A stretch of DNA of 7,639 bases from Ruminococcaceae bacterium UBA5891 (GCA_002431945.1 DJET01000017.1:1-7639), one strand, 5' to 3'; positions 1-6,334 are shown, numbered from the stretch's first letter. Notes: a model not told the origin generated them from the letters alone. Made by a program: numbers and translations.

Positions 1-15
1 TTTTTCGACAGACTG
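1..15 (-). repeat. 15-base end repeat, left copy
   Basis: The minus strand reads CAGTCTGTCGAAAAA, directly after the hairpin at the end of the protease gene. The identical 15-mer occurs on the plus strand at 7618-7632, again just after a hairpin. The two copies are therefore inverted relative to each other and both lie 3' of the last gene of an outward-reading operon. Most likely this is a dispersed element tied to transcript ends; read in the other direction it offers a TTTTT run that could serve a gene outside the window. Confidence 0.6.
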
Positions 16-54
16 AAATTACGGCTCCCCGATATTTTCGGGGAGCCGTAATTT
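16..54 (-). terminator. Strong hairpin at the end of the zinc-ribbon/PrsW operon
   Basis: A perfect 17-base-pair inverted repeat (arms 16-32 and 38-54, loop of 5) with a GC-rich centre. It overlaps the stop codon of the protease gene, so it is the 3' end structure of that operon. On the minus strand it is followed only by the short ATTT of its own stem and then CAGTCTG, not by a long U-run. It may be a weak intrinsic terminator, a Rho-independent site using the AT-rich stem base, or a stabilising 3' hairpin. Confidence 0.6.
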
Positions 55-1222
55 ATTCTTCGCTTTGCGTGCTTTCTGCAATATGAAGCTTTTTAGCCTC
101 GTCCACCTGCTTTAGACCTAAGTTTATAAAGTAAATTATTACTATCCAGGCAAGAACCGTCATTATGATCGGTACGCCGTAGAACGGCAAGTTGATAGGC
201 ATATCCCATATTCCGTGCAGAACTATCGGAATAAGGCAGATAAGCAAAAATCTTTTATCGTTAAGGTGCTTTTTGTCAAGCCTGTCAAAGCCTTTAACAA
301 ACATAAGCGCCGCGCCCTCGATAGCCGCCCACGCAACATGACCGCCGGGGGCTAAAAATCCGCGTACTTTAATGGTTCCGAGCATTGTGGCAAGACCGTA
401 GCTTGCACCGTATCTTAAAATATAACCGGCAGTTTCAAATGCGGCAAAGCCGGCGCCTACCGCCGCGCCTATAAGCAGACCGTTTAAAATATACTTGCAC
501 TTTTTATCTCTGAACAGGAAAACGGCAACAATTGCGGCCTTTGCGGCTTCTTCAATAAGTCCTACCATAAGCGCGCCCGTATATGTTGAAATATCGGTAT
601 TCAGATCAAGCTCAAAAAATAAAATTGCGGTAATCAGCGATAAAGATCCGCCTAAAATAAAGTATTCGACTACTCTGTAAAAGGGTATATTCCTAAACAC
701 ATTTATTTCAAAAAAGAATATAAGCACCGTAACCGGCATTGCAAATGCGCCGAGCATTACCAATGCCGGCAGAAAGTTTGTATTTCCGTAGGTTATATAT
801 CCTATTCGCACCGGAATATATGCAATTATAAAGAATATAAAAATTTTAAGGTAAACCCATGCGCCTGTATTTTTGGGGTTAATATCGTTTATTGCAGGCG
901 TGGTTTTTTCGGTTCCGCAAACAAACACCGCGTCTAAATCGTCCGAGGTGTGCTTTTTGAAGGTACCCTTAAACAGATCCTTAAACGAAACATAGCTTTC
1001 GGATTTTGCACCGGTAATTTTATCAAGGTTTTCGGTTATTATATTGGCTGCGTTTTTTTTATGCAGCGGGCAGCCGCAATTGGGGCAGGAAATGTCTGTA
1101 TCGCTTACCTCCTTGCCGCAATCGGGGCAAAAGCGAGCTTCGTTTTTATATCCGCAATGGGGGCAGAATGTTGCGCCGGAGGAAATTTCCTCGCCGCATT
1201 CCTTGCATTTAATAAGCGCCAT
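53..1222 (-). CDS. Zinc-ribbon PrsW-family glutamic intramembrane protease
   Basis: A 389-residue membrane protein. Two zinc ribbons open it: C6/C9 with C20/C23, and C32/C35 with C46/C49. A hydrophilic linker of about 70 residues follows, then seven or eight hydrophobic segments from about residue 122 to 375. The membrane part carries the PrsW signature: E224-E225-x-x-K228, F259-x-x-x-E263, H295 in a GGH motif, and H336-x-x-x-D340. In Bacillus subtilis PrsW makes the first cut in the anti-sigma factor RsiW; other members have no known substrate. The third motif differs from the usual F-x-x-x-H, but all expected acidic and histidine residues are present, so it is probably active. The start is supported by AAGGGAGG nine bases upstream. 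That ribosome binding site is encoded by the last codons of the preceding gene, only 3 bases separate the two genes, and both proteins begin MALIKC, which implies coupled translation and shared function. The zinc ribbons probably face the cytoplasm. Confidence 0.85.
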   Translation of the reverse strand: MALIKCKECGEEISSGATFCPHCGYKNEARFCPDCGKEVSDTDISCPNCGCPLHKKNAANIITENLDKITGAKSESYVSFKDLFKGTFKKHTSDDLDAVFVCGTEKTTPAINDINPKNTGAWVYLKIFIFFIIAYIPVRIGYITYGNTNFLPALVMLGAFAMPVTVLIFFFEINVFRNIPFYRVVEYFILGGSLSLITAILFFELDLNTDISTYTGALMVGLIEEAAKAAIVAVFLFRDKKCKYILNGLLIGAAVGAGFAAFETAGYILRYGASYGLATMLGTIKVRGFLAPGGHVAWAAIEGAALMFVKGFDRLDKKHLNDKRFLLICLIPIVLHGIWDMPINLPFYGVPIIMTVLAWIVIIYFINLGLKQVDEAKKLHIAESTQSEE

Positions 1223-1225
1223 ATT

Positions 1226-1981
1226 TTAATTTCCTCCCTTTAATGTGTTAAACATTACACGTATTATATCGTTTATATATTGCTGATTAACGTTTTCTTC
1301 GCGCGAGCCTATCATAAATACCTTATTGTTTATAACCGTGGCGTACCTGTTATCTACAACAACATGACCGCTTGAATTGTAGGTATACTGAATACCGTAA
1401 ACCGAATATTGACCGAGGGTTCCCTGAACTAAGTCTATTGTAATTGCAACTTCTCCGTAGGCTTTGCGAAGCTCATCGGTAAAAGCATTAAGGAACTGAA
1501 CGGGATTATTATAGCTGTTGCTCCAACCAAGCACAATGTAGGGGATAAGAGCGCCGTCGTTATCGATATTTGCACCTACATAGGTAATGCTGTCCTCCGT
1601 ATATGTGCCGAAGTTACTCGGTATTTCATACTGAACGCCCAAATTGGTATCGTTATAAACAACATAGCCCTGATTGGTACCCGGCGTTGTTGCGGGGGTA
1701 CTGCTGCCGCCCGACGGCTGAGTGCCCGAAGAGGGAGTAGGCGAGCCGCTGCCCGTACTGCTTGTGCCGGTTTGAGTGTTGCTGCGCTGATTAAGCATAT
1801 AAAAACCGACCACCACAACAAGCAGACCGAGTATTATATATTTATAATCGATCTTGCCCTTAAACTTTTTTGTGTCTTTTGGCGGTTCTTCGGTCTTTTT
1901 CAGCTCATAACCGCATTTCGGGCATTTTTCAGCCTGATCGCTTATATCGTTGTTACATTCGGGACATTTAATAAGTGCCAT
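1226..1981 (-). CDS. Zinc-ribbon single-pass membrane protein with extracytoplasmic domain
   Basis: A 251-residue protein of unknown function. Order of parts: one zinc ribbon (C6/C9, C20/C23), a charged linker, a single transmembrane helix at about 48-63, a Ser/Thr/Gly/Pro-rich spacer at about 67-105, and a folded domain of about 145 residues to the end. Lysines before the helix predict a cytoplasmic N-terminus and an exported C-terminal domain. That domain (an IPSNF-like motif, then alternating strands) loosely recalls PsbP/Mog1-type folds, but this is a guess. A longer reading frame reaches 2005, but GAGAGG lies 8 bases before the ATG at 1981, the putative promoter start point falls near 2001, and the N-terminus from 1981 (MALIKCPEC) matches that of the protease gene downstream. 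It is the first gene of a two-gene operon with that protease. The cytoplasmic zinc site, one helix and exported domain resemble membrane anti-sigma factors in layout, though the zinc ribbon is not the anti-sigma zinc fold. Confidence 0.85.
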   Translation of the reverse strand: MALIKCPECNNDISDQAEKCPKCGYELKKTEEPPKDTKKFKGKIDYKYIILGLLVVVVGFYMLNQRSNTQTGTSSTGSGSPTPSSGTQPSGGSSTPATTPGTNQGYVVYNDTNLGVQYEIPSNFGTYTEDSITYVGANIDNDGALIPYIVLGWSNSYNNPVQFLNAFTDELRKAYGEVAITIDLVQGTLGQYSVYGIQYTYNSSGHVVVDNRYATVINNKVFMIGSREENVNQQYINDIIRVMFNTLKGGN

Positions 1982-2007
1982 ATAATCATCCTCTCTTTTC
2001 ATCATTG

Positions 2008-2036
2008 ATTATATCATAATTCTACATATAAAAAAA
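2008..2036 (-). promoter_or_regulatory. Promoter for the zinc-ribbon/PrsW operon
   Basis: The minus strand has TATAAT at 2013-2008 preceded by TGA, an extended -10. The -35 position falls in the T-run of the upstream terminator (TTTTTT at 2036-2031, 17-base spacer), so the -35 is poor and the extended -10 would carry recognition. The predicted start is near 2001, giving a leader of about 20 bases. Sharing the terminator's T-run with the promoter packs the two operons tightly. Confidence 0.5.
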
Positions 2037-2075
2037 CGCGGTTTCCGAATAGGCAATTGCCAATTCGGAAACCGC
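2030..2075 (-). terminator. Second intrinsic terminator of the glycolytic operon
   Basis: A perfect 13-base-pair stem (2038-2050 with 2063-2075) whose 12-base loop contains its own short palindrome GGCAATTGCC. On the minus strand it is followed by G and then seven T (2036-2030). It acts on transcripts from gpmI that pass the first terminator. Confidence 0.9.
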
Positions 2076-2082
2076 AGACAAT

Positions 2083-2121
2083 AAAAAATAACCGAAAGCA
2101 AAATAAATGGCTTTCGGTTAT
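2083..2121 (-). terminator. First intrinsic terminator of the glycolytic operon
   Basis: A perfect 12-base-pair stem (2088-2099 with 2110-2121, loop of 10), followed on the minus strand by a T-run at 2088-2083. It begins 6 bases after the gpmI stop codon. With the terminator at 2030-2075 it makes a tandem pair, which should insulate the weakly promoted zinc-ribbon operon from the highly expressed glycolytic genes. Confidence 0.9.
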
Positions 2122-2126
2122 AAAAA

Positions 2127-3659
2127 TTATTTAATTATTGAAGTGCCGGTCATTTCCTTGGGCTGAGTAAGACCTAAAAGCTTAATTATTGTAGGCGAAA
2201 TATCCGAAAGTCTGCCGCCCTCGCGCAGCTCGCAGTCTTTTCCTATAACAGAGAAGGGAACAAGATTTGTTGTGTGCGCGGTAAAGGGAGTGCCGTCCTC
2301 CGCAAGCATTTTATCGGCGTTGCCGTGGTCTGCCGTAAGCAGCATTACGCCGCCCATTTTAAGTGTGCTGTCTGCAACTCTGCCGACGCAGGCGTCAACG
2401 GTTTCAACCGCTTTAACCGCCGCCTCAAACACACCGGTATGGCCTACCATATCGCAGTTTGCAAAGTTTAAAATAACAACGTTGTATTTGCCCGATTCAA
2501 TAGCCGCGCATACTTTATCGCAAACCTCGTTCGCGCTCATTTCGGGCTGTAAATCGTAGGTTGCAACCTTGGGCGAAGCAACAAGTATTCTGTCTTCGCC
2601 GTCAAACTTAACCTCTCTGCCGCCGTTGAAGAAGAAGGTTACGTGGGCGTATTTCTCGGTTTCGGCAATACGCAGCTGCGTCATACCGTTATTTGCCAAA
2701 AACTCGCCTAAGGTGTTGTTAAGCTCTTCGGGCTTAAAGGCAACCTCAACGTTCGGCATAGAAGCGTCGTACTGTGTCATACAAACATAAAATACCTTTT
2801 GCCTGCCGCCCTTGCGCTCAAAGCCTGTGAAATCGTCGTCAACAAAGGTGCGGGTAATTTCCCTTGCCCTGTCGGGGCGGAAGTTGAAGAATATAACGCT
2901 GTCGCCGGATTTTATTCTTTCGGTTCCCGAAACAACGGTGGGTAAAACAAATTCATCGGTAATGTGTTTGCCCTCTTCGTCTATTTCGGTATAGGATTTA
3001 CGAACAGCCGCTGCCGCGTCGTCTGTCTGTATGCCTTCGCCGTAAACCAAAGCGGCATAAGCCTTGCCTACGCGTTCCCAGCGGTTATCGCGGTCCATTC
3101 CGTAAAATCTGCCCATAACCGTTGCAAGCTTACCTACGCCTATTTCCCTAAGCTTGGCGTTTAAGGCGTCGATATAATCCGCCGCGCTTGCAGGCGGTAC
3201 GTCGCGCCCGTCAAGCAGGGCGTGAACATAAACCTTTGTAAGACCGTTCTTTTTGGCAAGCTCCAAAAGCCCGTAAAGATGCTCGATATGGCTGTGAACG
3301 CCGCCGTCTGAAAGCAAGCCCATAAGGTGCAGGGCGCCGCCGTTTTTCTTGCAGTTGTTAACAGCGTCTGAAAACGCCTTGTTTTCAAAAAAGTCGCCGT
3401 CTTTAATAGACTTTGTAATGCGGGTTAATTCCTGATAAACAATTCTTCCTGCGCCTATATTTGTGTGGCCTACCTCGCTGTTGCCCATCTGCCCGTCGGG
3501 AAGACCTACGTCCATACCCGAAGCGCCGATCTTGGTGGTGGGGCACTCTGCAAAAATTTTATCAAGACGCGGTGTGTTTGCGGCTTTAATTGCATTGCCC
3601 TTTGTTTCGGGGTTAATGCCGAAGCCGTCCATTATAGTTAAAACAATAGGTTTTTTCAT
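2127..3659 (-). CDS. gpmI: 2,3-bisphosphoglycerate-independent phosphoglycerate mutase
   Basis: Interconverts 3-phosphoglycerate and 2-phosphoglycerate in the cytoplasm through a phosphoserine intermediate, using two metal ions (typically Mn2+). The 510-residue length matches the family (about 510). Alkaline-phosphatase-superfamily metal ligands and the catalytic serine are visible: D11 in IMDGFG, S61 in GQMGNSEVGH, then LLSDGGVHSH (H122), LDGRDVPP (150-156), FFNFRPDRAREI, NFANCDMVGHTG, LTADHGNAD and the late AHTTNLVPF histidine. Nothing essential appears missing. The start follows CAGGAG at a normal distance. It is the last gene of the pgk-tpiA-gpmI operon, 21 bases after tpiA, and is followed by two tandem terminators. 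No enolase gene follows it, unlike many Firmicute glycolytic operons. Confidence 0.97.
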   Translation of the reverse strand: MKKPIVLTIMDGFGINPETKGNAIKAANTPRLDKIFAECPTTKIGASGMDVGLPDGQMGNSEVGHTNIGAGRIVYQELTRITKSIKDGDFFENKAFSDAVNNCKKNGGALHLMGLLSDGGVHSHIEHLYGLLELAKKNGLTKVYVHALLDGRDVPPASAADYIDALNAKLREIGVGKLATVMGRFYGMDRDNRWERVGKAYAALVYGEGIQTDDAAAAVRKSYTEIDEEGKHITDEFVLPTVVSGTERIKSGDSVIFFNFRPDRAREITRTFVDDDFTGFERKGGRQKVFYVCMTQYDASMPNVEVAFKPEELNNTLGEFLANNGMTQLRIAETEKYAHVTFFFNGGREVKFDGEDRILVASPKVATYDLQPEMSANEVCDKVCAAIESGKYNVVILNFANCDMVGHTGVFEAAVKAVETVDACVGRVADSTLKMGGVMLLTADHGNADKMLAEDGTPFTAHTTNLVPFSVIGKDCELREGGRLSDISPTIIKLLGLTQPKEMTGTSIIK

Positions 3660-3680
3660 TGGTATTACTCCTGTTAAAGA

Positions 3681-4448
3681 TTATTTGCTTGCGGCTTTAA
3701 CAATTATTGAAAAATCCTCTGCCTTAAGCGAAGCGCCGCCGATAAGTCCGCCGTCAACATTGTTTTTGGCAACAAGCTCGTCGCAGTTTTTGGCGTTCAT
3801 TGAACCGCCGTACTGAATTGTAACAGACTCGGCCGCTTCTTCACCGTAAGCCTCGGCAATAGCCGCGCGGACATAACCGTTACCCTCGTCCGCCTGTTCT
3901 GCGGTGGCGGTAACGCCCGTTCCGATTGCCCAAACCGGCTCGTAAGCTATAATAATATTCTTAAGCTGTTCCTTTGAAATATTTGTAAGCGCCATTTTAG
4001 TCTGGAATTTAAGCAGTGTTTCGGTATAGCCGAGCTCGCGCTGCTCAAGCGTTTCGCCTACGCATACAATTGCGGTAAGACCTGCGTTAACGGCGGCAAG
4101 TGTGCGAAGGTTTACGGTCTGATCGGTCTCGCCGAAATACTGTCTTCTTTCGCTGTGGCCTACAACAACATATTTAACGCCGCTTTCAACCAGCATTTTA
4201 GCCGAAACCTCGCCCGTGTAAGCGCCGCTTTCTTTAAAGTGAACGTTCTCTGCGCCGATTTCAATGTTTGAGCCCTCGGCTGCGGCAACCGCGGCGGCAA
4301 TGTCAACATAGGGAACGCAAAGCACTACCTTGCAGTCTGCATTTGCTACAAGGGGCTTCATCTCGTTTATAAGCGCCGTTGTTTCAGACGGGGTTTTGTT
4401 CATTTTCCAGTTACCGGCAATAACTGCGGCTCTTTTTGCTTTATTCAT
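3681..4448 (-). CDS. tpiA: Triosephosphate isomerase
   Basis: Interconverts dihydroxyacetone phosphate and glyceraldehyde 3-phosphate as a TIM-barrel dimer in the cytoplasm. Numbered from the chosen start (255 residues, usual family length about 250), the catalytic set is complete: K15 in GNWKMNK, H98 in VVVGHSERR, and E170 in AYEPVWAIGTG. The flexible loop 6 follows E170, and the phosphate-binding YGGSMNAKN is near the C-terminus. A longer frame reaches 4472, but AAGGAGA lies 8 bases before the ATG at 4448. The extra codons would run right up to the intercistronic palindrome and add eight residues not typical of the family. It sits between pgk (60-base gap with a hairpin) and gpmI (21-base gap). 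Confidence 0.97.
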   Translation of the reverse strand: MNKAKRAAVIAGNWKMNKTPSETTALINEMKPLVANADCKVVLCVPYVDIAAAVAAAEGSNIEIGAENVHFKESGAYTGEVSAKMLVESGVKYVVVGHSERRQYFGETDQTVNLRTLAAVNAGLTAIVCVGETLEQRELGYTETLLKFQTKMALTNISKEQLKNIIIAYEPVWAIGTGVTATAEQADEGNGYVRAAIAEAYGEEAAESVTIQYGGSMNAKNCDELVAKNNVDGGLIGGASLKAEDFSIIVKAASK

Positions 4449-4472
4449 ATTAAATATCTCCTTTAACATCAC

Positions 4473-4498
4473 TTAAGGCTTGCCGCGGCAAGCCTTAA
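4473..4498 (-). repeat. Perfect 26-base palindrome between pgk and tpiA
   Basis: The sequence is exactly self-complementary around CCGCGG and can form a strong hairpin in the pgk-tpiA mRNA. No U-run follows on the minus strand (the transcript continues AGTGATGTTAAAGG), so it is not a standard terminator. It ends about 10 bases before the tpiA ribosome binding site. Likely roles are an RNA processing or stability element giving pgk and tpiA different transcript levels, or a protein-binding palindrome. Confidence 0.75.
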
Positions 4499-4508
4499 AT
4501 TATAAAAA

Positions 4509-5720
4509 TTATTTATCGTTAAGTGCGGCAATGCCGGGTAATTCCTTGCCCTCAAGGAATTCAAGCGAAGCGCCGCCGCCTGTTGAAATGTGCGTCATCT
4601 TATCGCCGAAGCCCAAGGTGTTAACAGCCGCTGCAGAGTCTCCGCCGCCTATGATCGTTACGGCGTCGGTCTCGGCAAGGCTTTTGGCAACAGCAATTGT
4701 GCCTGCTGCTAAGGTCGGGTTTTCAAATACGCCCATAGGTCCGTTCCAAACAACGGTTTTTGCGTTTTTAACCTCGTTTGCAAAAAGCTCAGCAGTCTTC
4801 GGTCCTATATCAAGACCTTCGTAGTCCGCCGGAATTTTATCTGCGTCAACGTTCTTTACCTCAATAGGTGCATCGATCGGATCCGGGAAGTGATCCGCAA
4901 TGCTGCAGTCGATGGGAAGAAGTATCTTAACGCCCTTTTCGTCTGCCTTTTTAAGCATATCGCGGCAGTAATCTATCTTTTCGGTATCAAGAAGTGATTT
5001 GCCTACGCCGTAGCCCTTAGCGGCTAAGAAGGTGTAAGCCATACCGCCGCCGATAATAAGCGTATCGGCCTTGTTAAGCAGGTTTTCGATTACCGAAAGC
5101 TTATCTGCAACCTTAGCGCCGCCTAAAATTGTAACGAAAGGACGTACCGGATCGTTAACCGCATTGCCGAGGTATTTAAGCTCTTTACCTATAAGGTAGC
5201 CTGCAACAGCCTCTTTAACATAAGATACAACGCCTACGGTTGAGCAGTGCGCTCTGTGAGCGGTGCCGAACGCGTCGTTAACAAAAATATCCGCTAAGGA
5301 ACCAAGCTCCTTTGAAAACTCTTCGCCGTTTTTGGTCTCTTCCGCACGGTAGCGTGTGTTCTGTAAAAGTACAACGTCGCCGTCCTTCATAGCCGCAACC
5401 GCAGCCTTTGCGTTTTCGCCTACAACGTTATCGTCCGCCGCGAAAACAACCTCTTTGCCGAGCAATTCGGAAAGGCGCTTTGCAACCGGAGCCAAGGAAA
5501 GCTCAGGCTTAGGCTCGCCCTTCGGCTTGCCGAGGTGTGAGCAGAGGATTACTCTGCCGCCGTCCGCAATAAGCTTTTTAATGGTGGGAAGAGCCGCTAT
5601 AATACGGTTTTCATCGGTGATGACGCCGTTTTTCAGCGGCACGTTGAAGTCGCAGCGTACAAGGACCTTTTGGCCTTTTACGTTAATGTCGTCAACGGTT
5701 TTTTTGTTGAGAGCGTTCAT
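4509..5720 (-). CDS. pgk: Phosphoglycerate kinase
   Basis: Transfers phosphate from 1,3-bisphosphoglycerate to ADP, the first ATP-yielding step of glycolysis, in the cytoplasm. From the chosen start it has 403 residues, close to the usual 390-400. Substrate and nucleotide motifs occur in family order: VLVRCDFNVP near the N-terminus, SHLGKPKG, NTRYRAEETKN, FVNDAFGTAHRAH, ILGGAKVADK, GGGMAYTFL, VVWNGPMGVFE, then IIGGGDSAAAV and STGGGASLEFLEG in the C-terminal nucleotide domain. A longer frame reaches 5741, but AAAGGAT lies about 7 bases before the ATG at 5720, while the upstream ATGs lack a ribosome binding site. It is the first gene of the pgk-tpiA-gpmI operon with its own promoter and a Rex-like operator. 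gapA, the usual upstream partner, is absent; the gene upstream is trmL. Confidence 0.97.
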   Translation of the reverse strand: MNALNKKTVDDINVKGQKVLVRCDFNVPLKNGVITDENRIIAALPTIKKLIADGGRVILCSHLGKPKGEPKPELSLAPVAKRLSELLGKEVVFAADDNVVGENAKAAVAAMKDGDVVLLQNTRYRAEETKNGEEFSKELGSLADIFVNDAFGTAHRAHCSTVGVVSYVKEAVAGYLIGKELKYLGNAVNDPVRPFVTILGGAKVADKLSVIENLLNKADTLIIGGGMAYTFLAAKGYGVGKSLLDTEKIDYCRDMLKKADEKGVKILLPIDCSIADHFPDPIDAPIEVKNVDADKIPADYEGLDIGPKTAELFANEVKNAKTVVWNGPMGVFENPTLAAGTIAVAKSLAETDAVTIIGGGDSAAAVNTLGFGDKMTHISTGGGASLEFLEGKELPGIAALNDK

Positions 5721-5751
5721 TAAAAACATCCTTTCAAACATGTGTTAAACA

Positions 5752-5769
5752 TTGTTAAAAATTTTACAA
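5752..5769 (-). promoter_or_regulatory. Candidate Rex (redox) operator over the pgk start site
   Basis: The plus strand reads TTGTTAAAAATTTTACAA. The Rex consensus, from knowledge of the family, is TTGTTAA-N4-TTAACAA; this site matches 13 of the 14 fixed positions (mismatch at 5765). It begins 5 bases downstream of the -10 hexamer and covers the predicted start near 5767, a position suited to repression. Rex releases DNA when NADH is high, so the site would couple lower glycolysis to the NADH/NAD+ ratio. The rex gene is not in this window, and AT-rich sequence raises the chance of a fortuitous match. Confidence 0.55.
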
Positions 5770-5773
5770 CTCT

Positions 5774-5801
5774 ATTTTACCACATTTTTCTGATTTTTCA
5801 A
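5774..5801 (-). promoter_or_regulatory. Promoter of the pgk-tpiA-gpmI operon
   Basis: On the minus strand TTGAAA (5801-5796) and TAAAAT (5779-5774) are separated by 16 bases. TGTG stands just before the -10, giving the extended form TGTGGTAAAAT typical of strong Gram-positive promoters. The surroundings are very AT-rich. Predicted start is near 5767, leaving a leader of about 47 bases before the pgk ATG. Confidence 0.8.
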
Positions 5802-5827
5802 TATTTATTTTAAAAAACAGGTGATTT

Positions 5828-6334
5828 TCAGCCGATATCCTCCCATTTATAGTTATGGAGCTGACCGAAATTCTCTAAAGCGGGGTAATTCCACTGCCTT
5901 AACGCCTCGTAAACCGCAATTGCAACCGAGTTTGAAAGATTTAAGCTTCGTATTTCTCCGAGCATCGGAATACGCACGCAGCGTTCGGGATTTTTAATAA
6001 GCAACTCTTCGGGAAGTCCTTTTGTTTCCTTGCCGAATAAAAGATAGCAGTTGTCGGGGTATGAAACCTCGGAATGGGTTTGCCTGCCTTTGGTAGTGAA
6101 ATAAAAAAACGAACCGCTGTTTTTGTTAAAAAATTCATCAAGGCTGTTATAATATGTTATATCAAGATACTGCCAGTAATCAAGACCCGCGCGTTTAAGT
6201 TTTTTATCGTCTATTTTAAAGCCCATAGGCCCCACAAGGTGCAGTCTTGCGCCCGTGGCGGCGCAGGTTCGCGCAACGTTGCCCGTGTTTTGCGGAATTT
6301 CGGGTTCTACCATTACAATATTAAGCTTTGCCAT
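5828..6334 (-). CDS. trmL: tRNA (cytidine/uridine-34 2'-O)-methyltransferase
   Basis: A SPOUT (trefoil-knot) enzyme that uses S-adenosylmethionine to methylate the 2'-OH of the wobble nucleotide in leucine tRNAs, acting as a dimer. The 168 residues match TrmL-type proteins (about 155-170), which lack an added RNA-binding domain. Visible SpoU motifs are PEIPQNTGNVARTCAATG near the N-terminus (motif 1, with the conserved N and R), LFGKETKGLP in the middle (motif 2), and the knot region RSLNLSNSVAIAVYEALRQ near the C-terminus (motif 3). GGTGA lies 6 bases before the ATG. The stop is only 26 bases from the -35 of the pgk promoter and no terminator hairpin lies between, so some transcripts may continue into pgk. 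Other SpoU methyltransferases are larger, so the specific assignment is fairly safe. Confidence 0.93.
   Translation of the reverse strand: MAKLNIVMVEPEIPQNTGNVARTCAATGARLHLVGPMGFKIDDKKLKRAGLDYWQYLDITYYNSLDEFFNKNSGSFFYFTTKGRQTHSEVSYPDNCYLLFGKETKGLPEELLIKNPERCVRIPMLGEIRSLNLSNSVAIAVYEALRQWNYPALENFGQLHNYKWEDIG

Noticed and set aside
53..1222. CPBP (CAAX-type) protease instead of PrsW
   Set aside because: The families share acidic and histidine motifs, but the E-E-x-x-K / F-x-x-x-E / H / H-x-x-x-D order and its spacing fit PrsW better.
1243..1256. 14-mer ATGTGTTAAACATT shared with 5740-5753, near the pgk ribosome site
   Set aside because: The first copy lies in the coding end of the zinc-ribbon anchor gene; the sequence is AT-rich and semi-palindromic, so coincidence is likely.
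3463..3816. 117-residue plus-strand reading frame
   Set aside because: Antisense shadow of gpmI and tpiA with no ribosome site and a composition typical of reversed coding sequence. The same applies to 2272-2559, 5356-5748, 4480-4824, 950-1243 and the other short frames opposite or within real genes.
4449..4472. Longer tpiA start at 4472
   Set aside because: The ribosome site AAGGAGA would fall inside the coding sequence and the extra eight residues precede the family's normal N-terminus.
4473..4498. The pgk-tpiA palindrome as an intrinsic terminator
   Set aside because: No T-run follows on the minus strand, and tpiA and gpmI downstream have no promoter of their own that I can see.
5721..5741. 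Longer pgk start at 5741
   Set aside because: No ribosome site upstream of that ATG, while AAAGGAT fits the ATG at 5720, where the typical N-terminus begins.
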